DNA of 64,000 bases from Streptomyces sp. RB17 (GTDB lineage Bacteria; Actinomycetota; Actinomycetes; Streptomycetales; Streptomycetaceae), in NCBI RefSeq assembly GCF_009604455.1, contig NZ_WEGL01000001.1, positions 496,001-560,000 on the forward strand, in the 5' to 3' direction. Both the position numbers and the translations under genes were made by a program. This document shows positions 17,381-27,273 of the stretch, one piece after another (the stretch's first letter is position 1; each line of letters begins with the position of its first letter). The notes beneath the pieces are model-generated. The model did not search any database. It was not told where the DNA came from and saw nothing but the letters and a program-made list of their open reading frames with translations.

Positions 17381-18040
17381 ATGAGACGGCCCGGCGCCGT
17401 CGTAAGACGAGCAGGTGGATACGTGACGAATCTGATGCCCTCAGCCGCCGGCGAGCCTTCCATCGGTGGTGGCCTCGGCGACCAGGTCTACAACCGGCTG
17501 CTCGGCGAGCGGATCATCTTCCTCGGCCAGCAGGTTGACGACGACATCGCCAACAAGATCACCGCGCAGCTGCTGCTCCTCGCCGCCGATCCGGACAAGG
17601 ACATCTACCTCTACATCAACAGCCCCGGCGGCTCGGTGACGGCCGGCATGGCGATCTACGACACCATGCAGTACATCCCGAACGACGTCGTCACGATCGG
17701 CATGGGCATGGCGGCCTCGATGGGCCAGTTCCTGCTCACCGGCGGCACCGCCGGCAAGCGCTTCGCCCTGCCGCACACGGACATCATGATGCACCAGGGC
17801 TCCGCGGGCCTGGGCGGTACGGTCTCGGACATCAAGATCCAGGCCCAGTACCTGCTGCGCACGAAGAAGACCATGTCCGAGCTGACCGCGCAGCACTCCG
17901 GCCAGTCCGTCGAGACGATCATCCGCGATGGCGACCGCGACCGCTGGTTCACCCCGGAGGAGGCCAAGGAGTACGGTCTCATTGACGAGATCATCACGCA
18001 CGCCTCGGGTGTTCCGGGAGGCGGCGGCACCGGTGCCTGA
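17381..18040 (+). CDS. clpP1: ATP-dependent Clp protease proteolytic subunit ClpP1
   Basis: A 219-residue serine peptidase subunit that forms the ClpP ring. The catalytic Ser lies in [13 protein letters not shown], and the His region is [17 protein letters not shown] (usual form IHQP). The N-terminus before [11 protein letters not shown] is a propeptide removed on maturation. Three starts compete: ATG 17366, ATG 17381 (chosen; AAAGG site eight bases upstream, gives 219 residues) and GTG 17423, which has an AGGTGG site. It is followed by clpP2 after a 66-bp gap, forming one operon, with a ClgR-like box upstream. Confidence 0.95.
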   Translation: MRRPGAVVRRAGGYVTNLMPSAAGEPSIGGGLGDQVYNRLLGERIIFLGQQVDDDIANKITAQLLLLAADPDKDIYLYINSPGGSVTAGMAIYDTMQYIPNDVVTIGMGMAASMGQFLLTGGTAGKRFALPHTDIMMHQGSAGLGGTVSDIKIQAQYLLRTKKTMSELTAQHSGQSVETIIRDGDRDRWFTPEEAKEYGLIDEIITHASGVPGGGGTGA

Positions 18041-18106
18041 CCGGCCCGGCCGCGCCACGCACCGACGAGACACCAGCCCCCGAACGCCACCAGGACGGTG
18101 AACCCC

Positions 18107-18772
18107 ATGAGCAACTTCCCCGGCGCCGCCAGCGGCATGTACGAAGGGCCCCGCCCCGACAGTCGCTACGTCATTCCGCGCTTCGTCGAGCGCACCTCCC
18201 AGGGCATCCGCGAGTACGACCCGTACGCGAAGCTCTTCGAGGAGCGCGTGATCTTCCTGGGCGTCCAGATCGACGACGCCTCCGCCAACGACGTCATGGC
18301 GCAGCTGCTGTGCCTGGAGTCGATGGACCCGGACCGGGACATCTCGATCTACATCAACAGCCCCGGTGGCGACATGACCGCTCTCACGGCGATCTACGAC
18401 ACCATGCAGTTCGTGAAGCCCGACATCCAGACGGTCTGCATGGGTCAGGCGGCCTCCGCCGCGGCCATCCTGCTCGCCGCCGGCACCCCGGGCAAGCGCA
18501 TGGCGCTGCCGAACTCCCGCGTGCTGATCCACCAGCCGGCGGGCTCCACCGGCCGCGGTCAGCTGTCCGACCTGGAGATCATCGCCAACGAGTTCACCCG
18601 GATGCGTGAGCAGCTGGAGAACATGCTGGCCAAGCACTCGAACCGGCCGATCGAGCAGGTCCGCGAGGACATCGAGCGCGACAAGATCCTCACGGCCGAG
18701 GAGGCGCTGGAGTACGGCCTCGTCGACCAGATCATCTCCACCCGCAAGCTGAACAACGCCGCGGTCCGCTGA
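18107..18772 (+). CDS. clpP2: ATP-dependent Clp protease proteolytic subunit ClpP2
   Basis: A 221-residue second ClpP subunit. The catalytic Ser is in [16 protein letters not shown], the His in [18 protein letters not shown]. The ATG at 18107 is preferred over the GTG at 18098 because its spacing from the AGGACGG ribosome-binding site is normal. In actinobacteria ClpP1 and ClpP2 assemble into one mixed tetradecamer fed by ClpX or ClpC. It is the last gene of the clpP1-clpP2 unit; a perfect 13-bp hairpin separates it from clpX. Confidence 0.95.
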   Translation: MSNFPGAASGMYEGPRPDSRYVIPRFVERTSQGIREYDPYAKLFEERVIFLGVQIDDASANDVMAQLLCLESMDPDRDISIYINSPGGDMTALTAIYDTMQFVKPDIQTVCMGQAASAAAILLAAGTPGKRMALPNSRVLIHQPAGSTGRGQLSDLEIIANEFTRMREQLENMLAKHSNRPIEQVREDIERDKILTAEEALEYGLVDQIISTRKLNNAAVR

Positions 18773-18792
18773 GGCGGAGCGGCACACACCTT

Positions 18793-18840
18793 GCCCCTCT
18801 TGGCACGGTGCACGTCAAAGTGAACCCTGCCAAGAGGGGC
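18793..18840 (+). terminator. Terminator/attenuator between clpP2 and clpX
   Basis: Perfect 13-bp stem gcccctcttggca / tgccaagaggggc with a 22-nt loop, 20 bp after clpP2 and 104 bp before clpX. It suggests that clpX is transcribed mostly from its own promoter. Confidence 0.8.
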
Positions 18841-18943
18841 CCGAACACCGGGCCCGGCAAGGTACCGTCGGACATAAGGCAGCACCAGGAGCCGCTGGAT
18901 TCGAAAGCGTCCAGGCGTCTCCCAGGCGAAGGGGAAGCACACC

Positions 18944-20230
18944 GTGGCACGCATCGGTGACGGCGGCGATCTGCTCAAGTGCTCGTTCTGCGGCAAGAGC
19001 CAGAAGCAGGTCAAGAAGCTCATCGCAGGGCCCGGTGTGTACATCTGCGACGAGTGCATCGATCTCTGCAACGAGATCATCGAGGAGGAACTCGCCGAGA
19101 CGAGCGAGGTGCGCTGGGAGGAACTCCCGAAGCCCCGCGAGATCTACGAGTTCCTCGAGGGCTACGTAGTCGGCCAGGAGGCGGCGAAGAAGGCCCTGTC
19201 CGTCGCGGTGTACAACCACTACAAGCGGGTCCAGGCGGGCGAGAACGGCGGCCCGGGCGGCCGTGACGACGCCATCGAGCTGGCGAAGTCCAACATCCTC
19301 CTGCTGGGCCCCACGGGCTCCGGCAAGACCCTGCTCGCGCAGACCCTGGCGCGCATGCTGAACGTCCCCTTCGCGATCGCCGACGCGACGGCGCTGACGG
19401 AGGCCGGTTATGTGGGCGAAGACGTCGAGAACATCCTCCTGAAACTGATCCAGGCGGCGGACTACGACGTCAAGAAGGCCGAGACCGGGATCATCTACAT
19501 CGATGAGATCGACAAGGTGGCGAGGAAGAGCGAGAACCCCTCGATCACCCGGGACGTCTCGGGCGAAGGCGTCCAGCAGGCCCTCCTGAAGATCCTCGAA
19601 GGCACCACGGCCTCGGTCCCGCCCCAGGGCGGCCGCAAGCACCCGCACCAGGAGTTCATCCAGATCGACACGACGAACGTCCTGTTCATCGTGGGCGGTG
19701 CCTTCGCCGGCCTGGAGAAGATCATCGAGGCCCGCGCGGGCGCCAAGGGCATCGGCTTCGGCGCCACCATCCTCTCCAAGCGCGAGCTGGAGTCGAAGGA
19801 CGTCTTCGAGGACGTCATGCCGGAGGACCTGGTCAAGTTCGGCATGATCCCGGAGTTCATCGGCCGCCTCCCGGTGATCACCTCGGTCCACAACCTCGAC
19901 CGCGAAGCGCTCCTGAAGATCCTGGTGGAACCCCGCAACGCCCTGGTCAAGCAGTACCAGCGGCTCTTCGAACTCGACGGCGTGGAGCTGGACTTCGAGC
20001 GCGAGGCCCTGGAGGCCATCGCCGACCAGGCCATCCTCCGCCAGACCGGCGCCCGAGGCCTCCGCGCCATCATGGAGGAAGTCCTCCAGGGCGTCATGTA
20101 CGAGGTCCCGTCCCGCAAGGACGTGGCCCGCGTCGTCATCACCGCCGACGTGGTCCTCTCCAACGTCAACCCGACCCTGATCCCGCGGGACGCCCGGGGC
20201 CGGGGCTCGGGCGAGCAGAAGTCGGCGTAG
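18944..20230 (+). CDS. clpX: ATP-dependent Clp protease ATP-binding subunit ClpX
   Basis: A 428-residue AAA+ unfoldase that feeds substrates to ClpP. The N-terminal zinc-binding domain has paired cysteines ([10 protein letters not shown]...[10 protein letters not shown]). Walker A is [14 protein letters not shown] (~residue 120), Walker B region [13 protein letters not shown], and the pore loop is [12 protein letters not shown]; sensor and C-terminal domain ([12 protein letters not shown]) are complete. GTG start at 18944 with a GAAGGGGAAG site. It ends with a Gly/Arg-rich tail ([14 protein letters not shown]) and is followed by a very strong terminator. Confidence 0.97.
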   Translation: MARIGDGGDLLKCSFCGKSQKQVKKLIAGPGVYICDECIDLCNEIIEEELAETSEVRWEELPKPREIYEFLEGYVVGQEAAKKALSVAVYNHYKRVQAGENGGPGGRDDAIELAKSNILLLGPTGSGKTLLAQTLARMLNVPFAIADATALTEAGYVGEDVENILLKLIQAADYDVKKAETGIIYIDEIDKVARKSENPSITRDVSGEGVQQALLKILEGTTASVPPQGGRKHPHQEFIQIDTTNVLFIVGGAFAGLEKIIEARAGAKGIGFGATILSKRELESKDVFEDVMPEDLVKFGMIPEFIGRLPVITSVHNLDREALLKILVEPRNALVKQYQRLFELDGVELDFEREALEAIADQAILRQTGARGLRAIMEEVLQGVMYEVPSRKDVARVVITADVVLSNVNPTLIPRDARGRGSGEQKSA

Positions 20231-20248
20231 CCGTATCGGCGAAGCCGC

Positions 20249-20285
20249 GGACGGTGCCCGGCACGTACTGTGCCGGGCACCGTCC
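20249..20285 (+). terminator. Terminator of clpX
   Basis: Perfect 16-bp stem ggacggtgcccggcac / gtgccgggcaccgtcc with a 5-nt loop, 18 bp after the clpX stop. Confidence 0.9.
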
Positions 20286-20320
20286 GTTTGAGGCCTGCCG
20301 CACACGCGGGTGGGTTCAAA

Positions 20321-20456
20321 GTGAATAGAGCGAGGCGGGCTTTGGCGGCAGCAGCCCTGGTGGCGGCTGCGGGGGTTGTGCCGCTCGTAACGGCTACTCC
20401 GGCAAGCGCGGACAGCGTTCGGGGGCGTCCCGCTGGATTGCGCGGGGCGCCCCCGA
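20321..20456 (+). pseudogene. Orphan secretion signal, remnant or tiny secreted peptide
   Basis: A GTG start gives NRARRALAAAALVAAAGVVP followed by LVTATPASA, an excellent Sec signal peptide with an AxA cleavage site at residue ~30. The reading frame then runs into an inverted repeat (tcgggggcg.cccgc at 20419-20433 with its partner at 20442-20456) and on into the complement of the next, opposite gene, with no protein-like character. It looks like the 5' end of a lost secreted-protein gene. A very short secreted peptide cannot be excluded. The hairpin also serves as terminator for the minus-strand gene to the right. Confidence 0.5.
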
Positions 20457-20472
20457 GGCTGTTGCCGACCGC

Positions 20473-21489
20473 TCAGGCTTTGACGCGTACGTCGTTGCGG
20501 ATCTTGGCTGCCAGTTCCGCCGTGTCATCGATCGTGCCGCCGTTACCGGAGGCAAGCGCGGCGAGGCTGAACCCGGACACCCGGGCCACCGTGCTGTGGT
20601 CGGCCCAGATGCAGACCGGAACCTTGACCGTCTTCGGCGTTCCACCGGACCCCGCCGACGAACTGGTGTCGTCGACCTGGATCACCTGGCACTTCATGAT
20701 GCCGTCGGAGAAGCCCGACGGGTTGACCGTCTGAGGGCTGCCGATCAGCTTGCCCTTCGTGTCCGAGCCGCCCTGGTCCTTCTCGGACGCCGCCTTGGCC
20801 TTGGCGAACACGGCGTCGAGGACCGCTCCCGGGTCGTCGATCGTGCCGTACACACCGCTGAACGAGAGGCCCCTGGCGGTGAAACCCTTGCCGTTCTGGT
20901 ACGAGCCGCTGACACCCGTCGGGTTCTTGACGCCGGCCTTCTCGAAGTCCTTGAGGTCGGACGAGGTGACCTCGTCACCGTTTGAGGTCGCCGACTTCTT
21001 GTACGTCCCGTTGATCACCGTCGCCGGAGCGATCAGCTTGTGCGGGCCGTCGTCCGCGACGCTTCCGCTGCCACCGCTTCCGCTGCCGCTGATCGCGAAG
21101 TACACGCCCACCGCCACGGCCGCCACCACGGCCACCGCGCCGATGATCAGGCCCGTCTTCTTCTTGCCGCCGCCCGGAGCCGGGGGCTGGGGCATGCCGT
21201 AGGGCTGCTGGCCGTACGGGTTCGGCTGCTGCGGCGCGCCCTGCTGCGGGTAGCCGTAACCCGGCTGCGGGGGAGCCTGCTGGGGGTAGCCGTACCCCGG
21301 CTGCGGCGGAGCCGGAGGCGCCTGCTGGGGGTAGCCGTAGCCGGGCTGCGGGGCCTGCGGCTGCTGGCCGTAGGGGCCCGGCTGGCCGTAGGGCCCCGGC
21401 TGACCGTACGAACCCGGCTGCCCCTGCTGGCCGTACGGACCCGGCTGCTGGGGCGGCCCGCCGTACGGGCCCGGCTGGTTGTTGCTCAT
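20473..21489 (-). CDS. Single-pass membrane protein with Pro/Gly/Tyr/Gln-rich cytoplasmic region
   Basis: A 338-residue protein. Residues 1-~120 are a low-complexity region made of repeats such as QPGPYGQ and [13 protein letters not shown] single membrane helix follows ([23 protein letters not shown]), then an extracytoplasmic domain of ~190 residues with two cysteines ([20 protein letters not shown]). The membrane-proximal layout with a Pro-rich cytoplasmic tail is common in Streptomyces surface proteins of unknown role. The ATG at 21489 follows GGGGAACCCAGAG; upstream codons are non-coding in character. It diverges from valS and ends at the hairpin shared with the orphan signal peptide. Confidence 0.8.
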   Translation of the reverse strand: MSNNQPGPYGGPPQQPGPYGQQGQPGSYGQPGPYGQPGPYGQQPQAPQPGYGYPQQAPPAPPQPGYGYPQQAPPQPGYGYPQQGAPQQPNPYGQQPYGMPQPPAPGGGKKKTGLIIGAVAVVAAVAVGVYFAISGSGSGGSGSVADDGPHKLIAPATVINGTYKKSATSNGDEVTSSDLKDFEKAGVKNPTGVSGSYQNGKGFTARGLSFSGVYGTIDDPGAVLDAVFAKAKAASEKDQGGSDTKGKLIGSPQTVNPSGFSDGIMKCQVIQVDDTSSSAGSGGTPKTVKVPVCIWADHSTVARVSGFSLAALASGNGGTIDDTAELAAKIRNDVRVKA

Positions 21490-21626
21490 CTCTGGGTTCC
21501 CCTCCAGATGCTTATGTGTTCCTGACATCCTGGACCAGGCACAGGAAACGCACGGCACCGGGGGGCGCACCGTTACACAACAAACGCGTTTCGGGACCGC
21601 CCCGTGACACCTCTAAACTGACCCCC

Positions 21627-24251
21627 GTGACCGACAACGCTCAGCAGCAGCCACCCGCGCCCGACTCCGAACTGCCGACCCAGTACGCGCCGGCCGATGT
21701 AGAGGGGCCGCTGTACGAGCGCTGGGTAGAGCGCGGTTACTTCGAGGCGGACGCCAAGAGCGACAAGCCGCCGTACACGGTCGTCATCCCGCCGCCGAAC
21801 GTCACGGGCAGCCTGCACCTGGGCCACGCCTTCGAGCACACCCTCATCGACGCCCTGACCCGCCGTAAGCGCATGCAGGGCTACGAGACGCTGTGGCAGC
21901 CCGGCATGGACCACGCCGGTATCGCCACGCAGAACGTCGTCGAGAGGGAGCTGGGCAAGGAGGGGAAGTCCCGGCACGACCTCGGTCGTGAGGCGTTCGT
22001 CGAGCGCGTCTGGCGGTGGAAGGGCGAGTCCGGCGGGCAGATCTCCGGCCAGATGCGCCGCCTCGGCGACGGTGTCGCCTGGTCGCGTGAGCGGTTCACC
22101 ATGGACGAGGGGCTGTCCCAGGCCGTCCAGACCATCTTCAAGCGCCTGTACGACGACGAGCTGATCTACCGCGCCGAGCGCATCATCAACTGGTGCCCGC
22201 GCTGTCTGACGGCCATCTCGGACATCGAGGTCGAGTACCAGGACGACGACGGCGAGCTCGTCTCCATGAAGTACGGCGAGGGGGACGACACGATCGTCGT
22301 CGCCACCACCCGTGCCGAGACGATGCTCGGCGACACCGCCATCGCCGTCCACCCCGACGACGAGCGCTACCAGCACCTCGTCGGCAAGCTCATCAGGCTC
22401 CCGCTGACCGACCGTTCCATCCCGGTCGTCGCGGACACCCACGTCGACCCCGAGTTCGGCACCGGCGCCGTCAAGGTCACCCCGGCCCACGACCCGAACG
22501 ACTTCGAGATCGGCCAGCGGCACGACCTGCCGTCCATCACGATCATGGACGAGCACGCCGTCATCACCGCTCACGGTCCCTTCCAGGGCCTGGACCGGCT
22601 CGAGGCCCGCTCCGCCATCGTCGCCGCGCTGCGCGCCGAGGGCCGGATCGTCGCCGAGAAGCGGCCGTACGTCCACTCCGTGGGTCACTGCTCGCGCTGC
22701 AAGACCACCATCGAGCCGCGTCTGTCGATGCAGTGGTGGGTCAAGGTCGGCCCGCTGGCCAAGGCCGCCGGCGACGCCGTCCGCGACGGCCGCGTCAAGA
22801 TCCATCCGCAGGAGATGGAGAAGCGGTACTTCGACTGGGTCGACAACCTCCACGACTGGTGCATCTCGCGGCAGTTGTGGTGGGGACACCGGATCCCCGT
22901 CTGGTACGGCCCGAACGGCGAGGTCGTCTGCGTCGGCCCCGACGAGGAAGCCCCCACCGGCGAGGGCTGGCACCAGGACACCGACGTCCTCGACACCTGG
23001 TTCTCCTCCGGCCTGTGGCCCTTCTCCACCCTCGGCTGGCCCGAACAGACCGAGTCGCTCGCGAAGTTCTACCCGAACTCCGTCCTGGTCACCGGCTACG
23101 ACATCCTCTTCTTCTGGGTCGCCCGGATGATGATGTTCGGCCTGTACGCGATGGACGGCACCCCGCCGTTCCACACCATCGCCCTGCACGGCATGGTCCG
23201 CGACCAGTTCGGCAAGAAGATGTCGAAGTCCTTCGGCAACGCGGTCAACCCGCTGGACTGGATGGACAAGTACGGCTCCGACGCGCTCCGCTTCACCCTC
23301 GCGCGCGGCGCCAATCCCGGCGTCGACGTCCCGATCGGCGAGGACTGGGTCCAGGGCTCCCGCAACTTCGCCAACAAGATCTGGAACGCCACCCGCTTCG
23401 CGCTGATGAACGGCGCGACGGTGGAGGGCGAGCTGCCGGACCCGTCGAAGATGTCGGCGACCGACCGCTGGATCCTCTCCCGCCTGAACTCGGTCGTCGC
23501 CGAAGTCGACGCGTACTACGACGACTTCCAGTTCGCCAAGCTGTCGGACACCCTCTTCCACTTCGCCTGGGACGAGGTCTTCGACTGGTACGTCGAGCTG
23601 TCCAAGACCGTCTTCCAGGCGGGCGGCGAGCCGGCCGAGGTCAGCAAGCGGGTCCTGGGCGAGGTCCTCGACGTCACCCTCAAGCTGCTCCACCCGGTGG
23701 TCCCGTTCGTCACGGAGACCCTGTGGACGACCCTCACCGGCGGCGAGTCGGTCGTCATCGCCGAGTGGCCGCAGGACAGCGGCTTCCGCGACGCCGACGC
23801 CGAGCGGGAGATCGAGACCCTGCAGTCGGTCATCACCGAGGTCCGCCGCTTCCGCGCCGACCAGGGCCTGCAGCCCGGCCAGCGCGTCCCGGCCCGCCTG
23901 ACGCTCGACGGTACGGCTCTCGCCCCGCACGAGGCCGCCATCCGCCAGCTCCTGCGTCTGCAGCCGGAGGGCGAGTCCTTCACGGCCACGGCCACGCTGC
24001 CGGTCGCCGGTGCCGAGGTCGCCCTCGACCTCTCCGGCACGATCGACGTGGCCGCCGAGCGCAAGCGCCTCGCGAAGGACCTGGCGGCGGCGGAGAAGGA
24101 GCGCCAGCAGGCGGAGGCCAAGCTCGGCAACGAGGCGTTCCTCGCCAAGGCCCCGGAGAGCGTGGTGGACAAGATCCGCACGCGCCTGGCCAAGGCCGAG
24201 GAGGACATCGCGCGGATTGCCGCGCAGCTGGAGAGGCTGCCGCAGGCCTGA
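21627..24251 (+). CDS. valS: Valyl-tRNA synthetase
   Basis: An 874-residue class I aminoacyl-tRNA synthetase. The HIGH motif appears as [16 protein letters not shown] (~residue 57) and the KMSKS motif as [16 protein letters not shown] (~residue 530). The CP1 editing domain between them has [20 protein letters not shown]. Anticodon-binding and C-terminal coiled-coil ([20 protein letters not shown]) regions are complete. The GTG start at 21627 ([20 protein letters not shown]) is chosen because upstream codons lack coding character. It is followed by a strong terminator and a repeat-rich gap before folC. Confidence 0.96.
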   Translation: MTDNAQQQPPAPDSELPTQYAPADVEGPLYERWVERGYFEADAKSDKPPYTVVIPPPNVTGSLHLGHAFEHTLIDALTRRKRMQGYETLWQPGMDHAGIATQNVVERELGKEGKSRHDLGREAFVERVWRWKGESGGQISGQMRRLGDGVAWSRERFTMDEGLSQAVQTIFKRLYDDELIYRAERIINWCPRCLTAISDIEVEYQDDDGELVSMKYGEGDDTIVVATTRAETMLGDTAIAVHPDDERYQHLVGKLIRLPLTDRSIPVVADTHVDPEFGTGAVKVTPAHDPNDFEIGQRHDLPSITIMDEHAVITAHGPFQGLDRLEARSAIVAALRAEGRIVAEKRPYVHSVGHCSRCKTTIEPRLSMQWWVKVGPLAKAAGDAVRDGRVKIHPQEMEKRYFDWVDNLHDWCISRQLWWGHRIPVWYGPNGEVVCVGPDEEAPTGEGWHQDTDVLDTWFSSGLWPFSTLGWPEQTESLAKFYPNSVLVTGYDILFFWVARMMMFGLYAMDGTPPFHTIALHGMVRDQFGKKMSKSFGNAVNPLDWMDKYGSDALRFTLARGANPGVDVPIGEDWVQGSRNFANKIWNATRFALMNGATVEGELPDPSKMSATDRWILSRLNSVVAEVDAYYDDFQFAKLSDTLFHFAWDEVFDWYVELSKTVFQAGGEPAEVSKRVLGEVLDVTLKLLHPVVPFVTETLWTTLTGGESVVIAEWPQDSGFRDADAEREIETLQSVITEVRRFRADQGLQPGQRVPARLTLDGTALAPHEAAIRQLLRLQPEGESFTATATLPVAGAEVALDLSGTIDVAAERKRLAKDLAAAEKERQQAEAKLGNEAFLAKAPESVVDKIRTRLAKAEEDIARIAAQLERLPQA

Positions 24252-24267
24252 CGGTTCGTACGGCGCT

Positions 24268-24304
24268 GAAGACCCCCGGAGCTGTTCAGGCACCGGGGGT
24301 CTTC
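24268..24304 (+). terminator. Terminator of valS
   Basis: Perfect 12-bp stem gaagacccccgg / ccgggggtcttc with a 13-nt loop, 16 bp after the stop. Confidence 0.9.
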
Positions 24305-24603
24305 GCGCACCCAGGGACGGGCGCTGCTCGCTGGGAGGTGCCTCCGCCGCCACTCTGGGCTTCGCTCGAGCGGGGGGACCCCCACCGCCCACTCGTGCCG
24401 CCTGAGGTCCCCCCAGGCCTTCATGGCGCTTGGGGGAGGCACGACTGCCCGCAGCGGCGGCGCTGACAAGCGGGCGGCACCGCAGCTCCCCAAGGGGCGC
24501 GGGGAACTGCGCGACCAGCCCCCGCGCACCCGCACGCGGGCGACAAGGCAAGCCACCCCATACCAGCGCCGCGAAGCCACCGCCCGCTCCGTAGACTGGC
24601 ACC
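24305..24603. repeat. Repeat-rich spacer with dispersed intergenic repeat, copy 2
   Basis: About 300 bp with no gene. It holds inverted GC-rich blocks (gtgcctccgcc / ggcggcac..., gggggacccccac) and, at 24495-24540, the second copy of the ggggcgcggggaactgcgcga element found near 17205, again followed by cagcccccgcgcacccgcac. Confidence 0.65.
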
Positions 24604-26118
24604 GTGAGCGACCACCCCGGCACCAGCGACACCCCCGACCCCCTCGACGGCTTCGACGAGATCATCGACGCCGAGACCACCCGCGACCCCGATCTCGCCG
24701 TGATCGAGGCCGGCAGCCGCACCCTGCGCACCCAGGGCGGGCTGTCGCAGGCCGACGTACCCACGCGGCCCGAGGACCCGGAGGTCGACAAGGCCCTGCG
24801 CGAGGTCGAGGCCGAGTTGGCCACCCGCTGGGGCGAGACCAAGCTGGAGCCCTCGGTCAGCCGCATCTCCGCGCTGATGGACGTCCTCGGCGAGCCCCAG
24901 CGCTCGTACCCCTCGATCCACATCACGGGCACGAACGGCAAGACCTCCACCGCCCGCATGATCGAGGCCCTGCTCGGTGCCTTCGAGCTGCGCACCGGCC
25001 GCTACACCAGCCCGCATGTGCAGTCGATCACCGAGCGCATCAGCCTGGACGGCGCCCCGGTCTCCGCCGAGCGGTTCATCGAGACGTACCAGGACATCAA
25101 GCCGTACGTCGAGATGGTGGACGGACAGCAGGAGTACCGGCTGTCCTTCTTCGAGGTCCTCACCGGCATGGCGTACGCCGCCTTCGCGGACGCCCCCGTG
25201 GACGTCGCCGTCGTCGAGGTCGGCATGGGCGGCTCCTGGGACGCCACCAACGTCATCGACGGCGATGTCGCCGTGATCACCCCGATCGACCTGGATCACA
25301 CCGACCGCCTCGGCGAGACGCCCGCGGAGATCGCCGGCGAGAAGGGCGGGATCATCAAGCAGGACGCGACCGTGATCCTGGCCCAGCAGCCGGTCGACGC
25401 GGCGCAGGTGCTGCTGAAGAAGGCCGTCGAGGTGGACGCCACCGTGGCCCGCGAGGGGCTGGAGTTCGGGGTCGTCGCCCGGCAGGTCGCCGTCGGCGGG
25501 CAGCTGGTCACGCTGCGCGGCCTCGGCGGCGAGTACCCCGAGCTGTACCTCCCACTGCACGGCGCCCACCAGGCGCACAACGCGGCCGTCGCCCTCGCCG
25601 CCGTCGAGGCGTTCTTCGGCGTCGGCGCGCAGCGCGCGGAATCGCTGGACATCGACACCGTCCGGAAGGCCTTCGCCGCCGTGTCGTCACCGGGGCGCCT
25701 GGAGGTCGTACGGCGCTCCCCGACCGTCGTGCTGGACGCCGCGCACAACCCGGCGGGCGCCCGGGTGACCGCGGAGGCGGTGCAGGAGGCGTTCGATTTC
25801 AGCCGGCTGATCGGTGTCGTGGGCGCGAGCGGCGACAAGAACGTGCGGGGGCTGCTGGAGGCCTTCGAGCCGATCTTCGCCGAGATCGTCGTCACGCAGA
25901 ACTCCACCCCTCGGGCGATGGACGCGGACGAGCTGGCCGCGATCGCGGTCGAGGTGTTCGGCGAGGAGCGGGTGCAGGTCGAGCCGCGGTTGCCGGACGC
26001 CCTGGAGGCCGCGATCACGCTGGCCGAGGAGGAGGGCGAGTTCGCGGGCGGCGGTGTGCTGGTCACCGGTTCCGTCATCACCGTCGGCGAGGCCCGGCTG
26101 CTGCTGGGGAAGGGCTGA
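24604..26118 (+). CDS. folC: Folylpolyglutamate synthase / dihydrofolate synthase
   Basis: A 504-residue Mur-ligase-family enzyme that adds glutamate to dihydropteroate and folates. The P-loop ITGTNGKTSTARMIEALL is at ~residue 110, later followed by TSPHVQSITERISLDG, VEVGMGGSWDATNVI, DLDHTDRLGETPAEIAGEKG and HGAHQAHNAAVALAAVEAFF, and the C-terminal domain LDAAHNPAGARVTAEA. The N-terminal ~60 residues are an acidic extension beyond the core. GTG start at 24604. It forms an operon with the DUF4233 gene (9-bp gap), then ndk. Confidence 0.95.
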   Translation: MSDHPGTSDTPDPLDGFDEIIDAETTRDPDLAVIEAGSRTLRTQGGLSQADVPTRPEDPEVDKALREVEAELATRWGETKLEPSVSRISALMDVLGEPQRSYPSIHITGTNGKTSTARMIEALLGAFELRTGRYTSPHVQSITERISLDGAPVSAERFIETYQDIKPYVEMVDGQQEYRLSFFEVLTGMAYAAFADAPVDVAVVEVGMGGSWDATNVIDGDVAVITPIDLDHTDRLGETPAEIAGEKGGIIKQDATVILAQQPVDAAQVLLKKAVEVDATVAREGLEFGVVARQVAVGGQLVTLRGLGGEYPELYLPLHGAHQAHNAAVALAAVEAFFGVGAQRAESLDIDTVRKAFAAVSSPGRLEVVRRSPTVVLDAAHNPAGARVTAEAVQEAFDFSRLIGVVGASGDKNVRGLLEAFEPIFAEIVVTQNSTPRAMDADELAAIAVEVFGEERVQVEPRLPDALEAAITLAEEEGEFAGGGVLVTGSVITVGEARLLLGKG

Positions 26119-26127
26119 GAGTCGAAG

Positions 26128-26490
26128 ATGCGTACGCTCTGTGCATCGACCTTGATCGGCGAGTTCTTCGTCATCGGGTTCGCCGGGCTCGTCGCCATGA
26201 AGGACCCGAGCCTGTCCGTCTCCACGGTGTGGCTGGTCAGCGGGATCGCCATGCTGCTGTGTGTGCTGCTGTGCGGCATGGTGACCCGGCCCGGCGGGGT
26301 GGCCCTCGGCTGGGCCCTGCAGCTCGCCCTGATCGCCTCCGGCGTCTTCGTCCCGACCATGTACTTCATGGGCGCGGTGTTCGCGGCGCTGTGGTGGGCG
26401 TCGGTGCACTTCGGCAGAAAGGTGGACGAGGCGAAGGCGAGATTCGCCGCCCGGGCGGAGTCCGGTTCGTCTACACCTGACGCTGCGTAA
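26128..26490 (+). CDS. DUF4233 family small membrane protein
   Basis: A 120-residue protein with about four hydrophobic segments, beginning MRTLCASTLIGEFFVIGFAG and containing ALGWALQLALIASGVFVPTM; a short charged C-terminal tail follows. This matches the DUF4233 group, regularly found between folC and ndk in actinobacteria; its function is unknown to me. It starts ten bases after the folC stop, with GAGAGTCGAAG upstream, so it is probably co-translated with folC. Confidence 0.88.
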   Translation: MRTLCASTLIGEFFVIGFAGLVAMKDPSLSVSTVWLVSGIAMLLCVLLCGMVTRPGGVALGWALQLALIASGVFVPTMYFMGAVFAALWWASVHFGRKVDEAKARFAARAESGSSTPDAA

Positions 26491-26557
26491 CGGGCGGGCC
26501 GACACGCCCTGTAACCTCGTCCCACCACCGCAGACGTCCGTCAGAAGGAGTCCTCCC

Positions 26558-26971
26558 GTGACCCAGCGCACCCTCGTCCTGCTCAAGCCCGACGCCGTCC
26601 GTCGAGGCCTGACCGGCGAGATCATCAGCCGTATCGAGCGCAAGGCCGGCTGGCAGATCACCGCGCTGGAGCTGCGCACCCTGGATCGCGCCACGCTGGA
26701 GCAGCACTACGCCGAGCACGTCGGCAAGCCGTTCTACGAGCCGCTGGTCGAGTTCATGTCCTCCGGCCCGGTCGTCGTGCTGATCGTCGAGGGCGAGCGG
26801 GTCATCGAGGGCGTGCGCGCGCTCGCCGGCCCGACCGACCCGATCGCCGCGGCGCCGGGCTCGATCCGCGGCGACTTCGGTGTGATCGTCCGCGAGAACC
26901 TGATCCACGCCTCCGACTCCGAGGAGTCCGCCGAGCGCGAGGTGAAGATCTTCTTCTCGGGCCGGGCGTGA
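26558..26971 (+). CDS. ndk: Nucleoside diphosphate kinase
   Basis: A 137-residue enzyme that transfers the gamma phosphate of ATP to NDPs through a phosphohistidine. The active-site His117 lies in RENLIHASDSEESAEREV. Start and nucleotide-binding features TLVLLKPDAVRRGLTGEI and GPTDP are standard. The GTG start at 26558 has an AGAAGGAGTC ribosome-binding site. It is the last gene of the folC-DUF4233-ndk group and is followed by a hairpin terminator before mreB. Confidence 0.97.
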   Translation: MTQRTLVLLKPDAVRRGLTGEIISRIERKAGWQITALELRTLDRATLEQHYAEHVGKPFYEPLVEFMSSGPVVVLIVEGERVIEGVRALAGPTDPIAAAPGSIRGDFGVIVRENLIHASDSEESAEREVKIFFSGRA

Positions 26972-27273
26972 GCGTCGGCGAGCTGAGTTTTCGGTAATTT
27001 TTCTGAGTGGGCGTCAGCTCTGTCCGGTGGCGCCTGAGCAGGGACGGCCGTACATTTCCGGCCGTCCCTTGGCATATGCCTTGCCGTTCGGGGGAACGCG
27101 TGCCTCCGTTGGACCGTCTCCACAAGCGGGGCGGGGCGCCACATGGTGACAATGGCGGAGACCCTCGCGCAGTGTTAGCGAAGGCACGTTTACGATGGAG
27201 GCCTTCGCGTCACCGCACCCGCCTCGCCGACCTGATATGCCCTCAAAAGCTCGGGAAGGCCAGATGAATCCGG
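26972..27273. other. ndk-mreB spacer
   Basis: 302 bp with the ndk terminator (27040-27069) and then the presumed mreB promoter/leader. An unusually AT-rich tract (gagttttcggtaatttttctg) lies right after ndk. No gene is seen. Confidence 0.5.
27040..27069 (+). terminator. Terminator of ndk
   Basis: Perfect 10-bp stem agggacggcc / ggccgtccct with a 10-nt loop, followed by ttgg. Confidence 0.8.

Noticed and set aside
21573..24995. A 1140-codon minus-strand frame
   Set aside because: Complement of valS, which is certain from its HIGH and KMSKS motifs.
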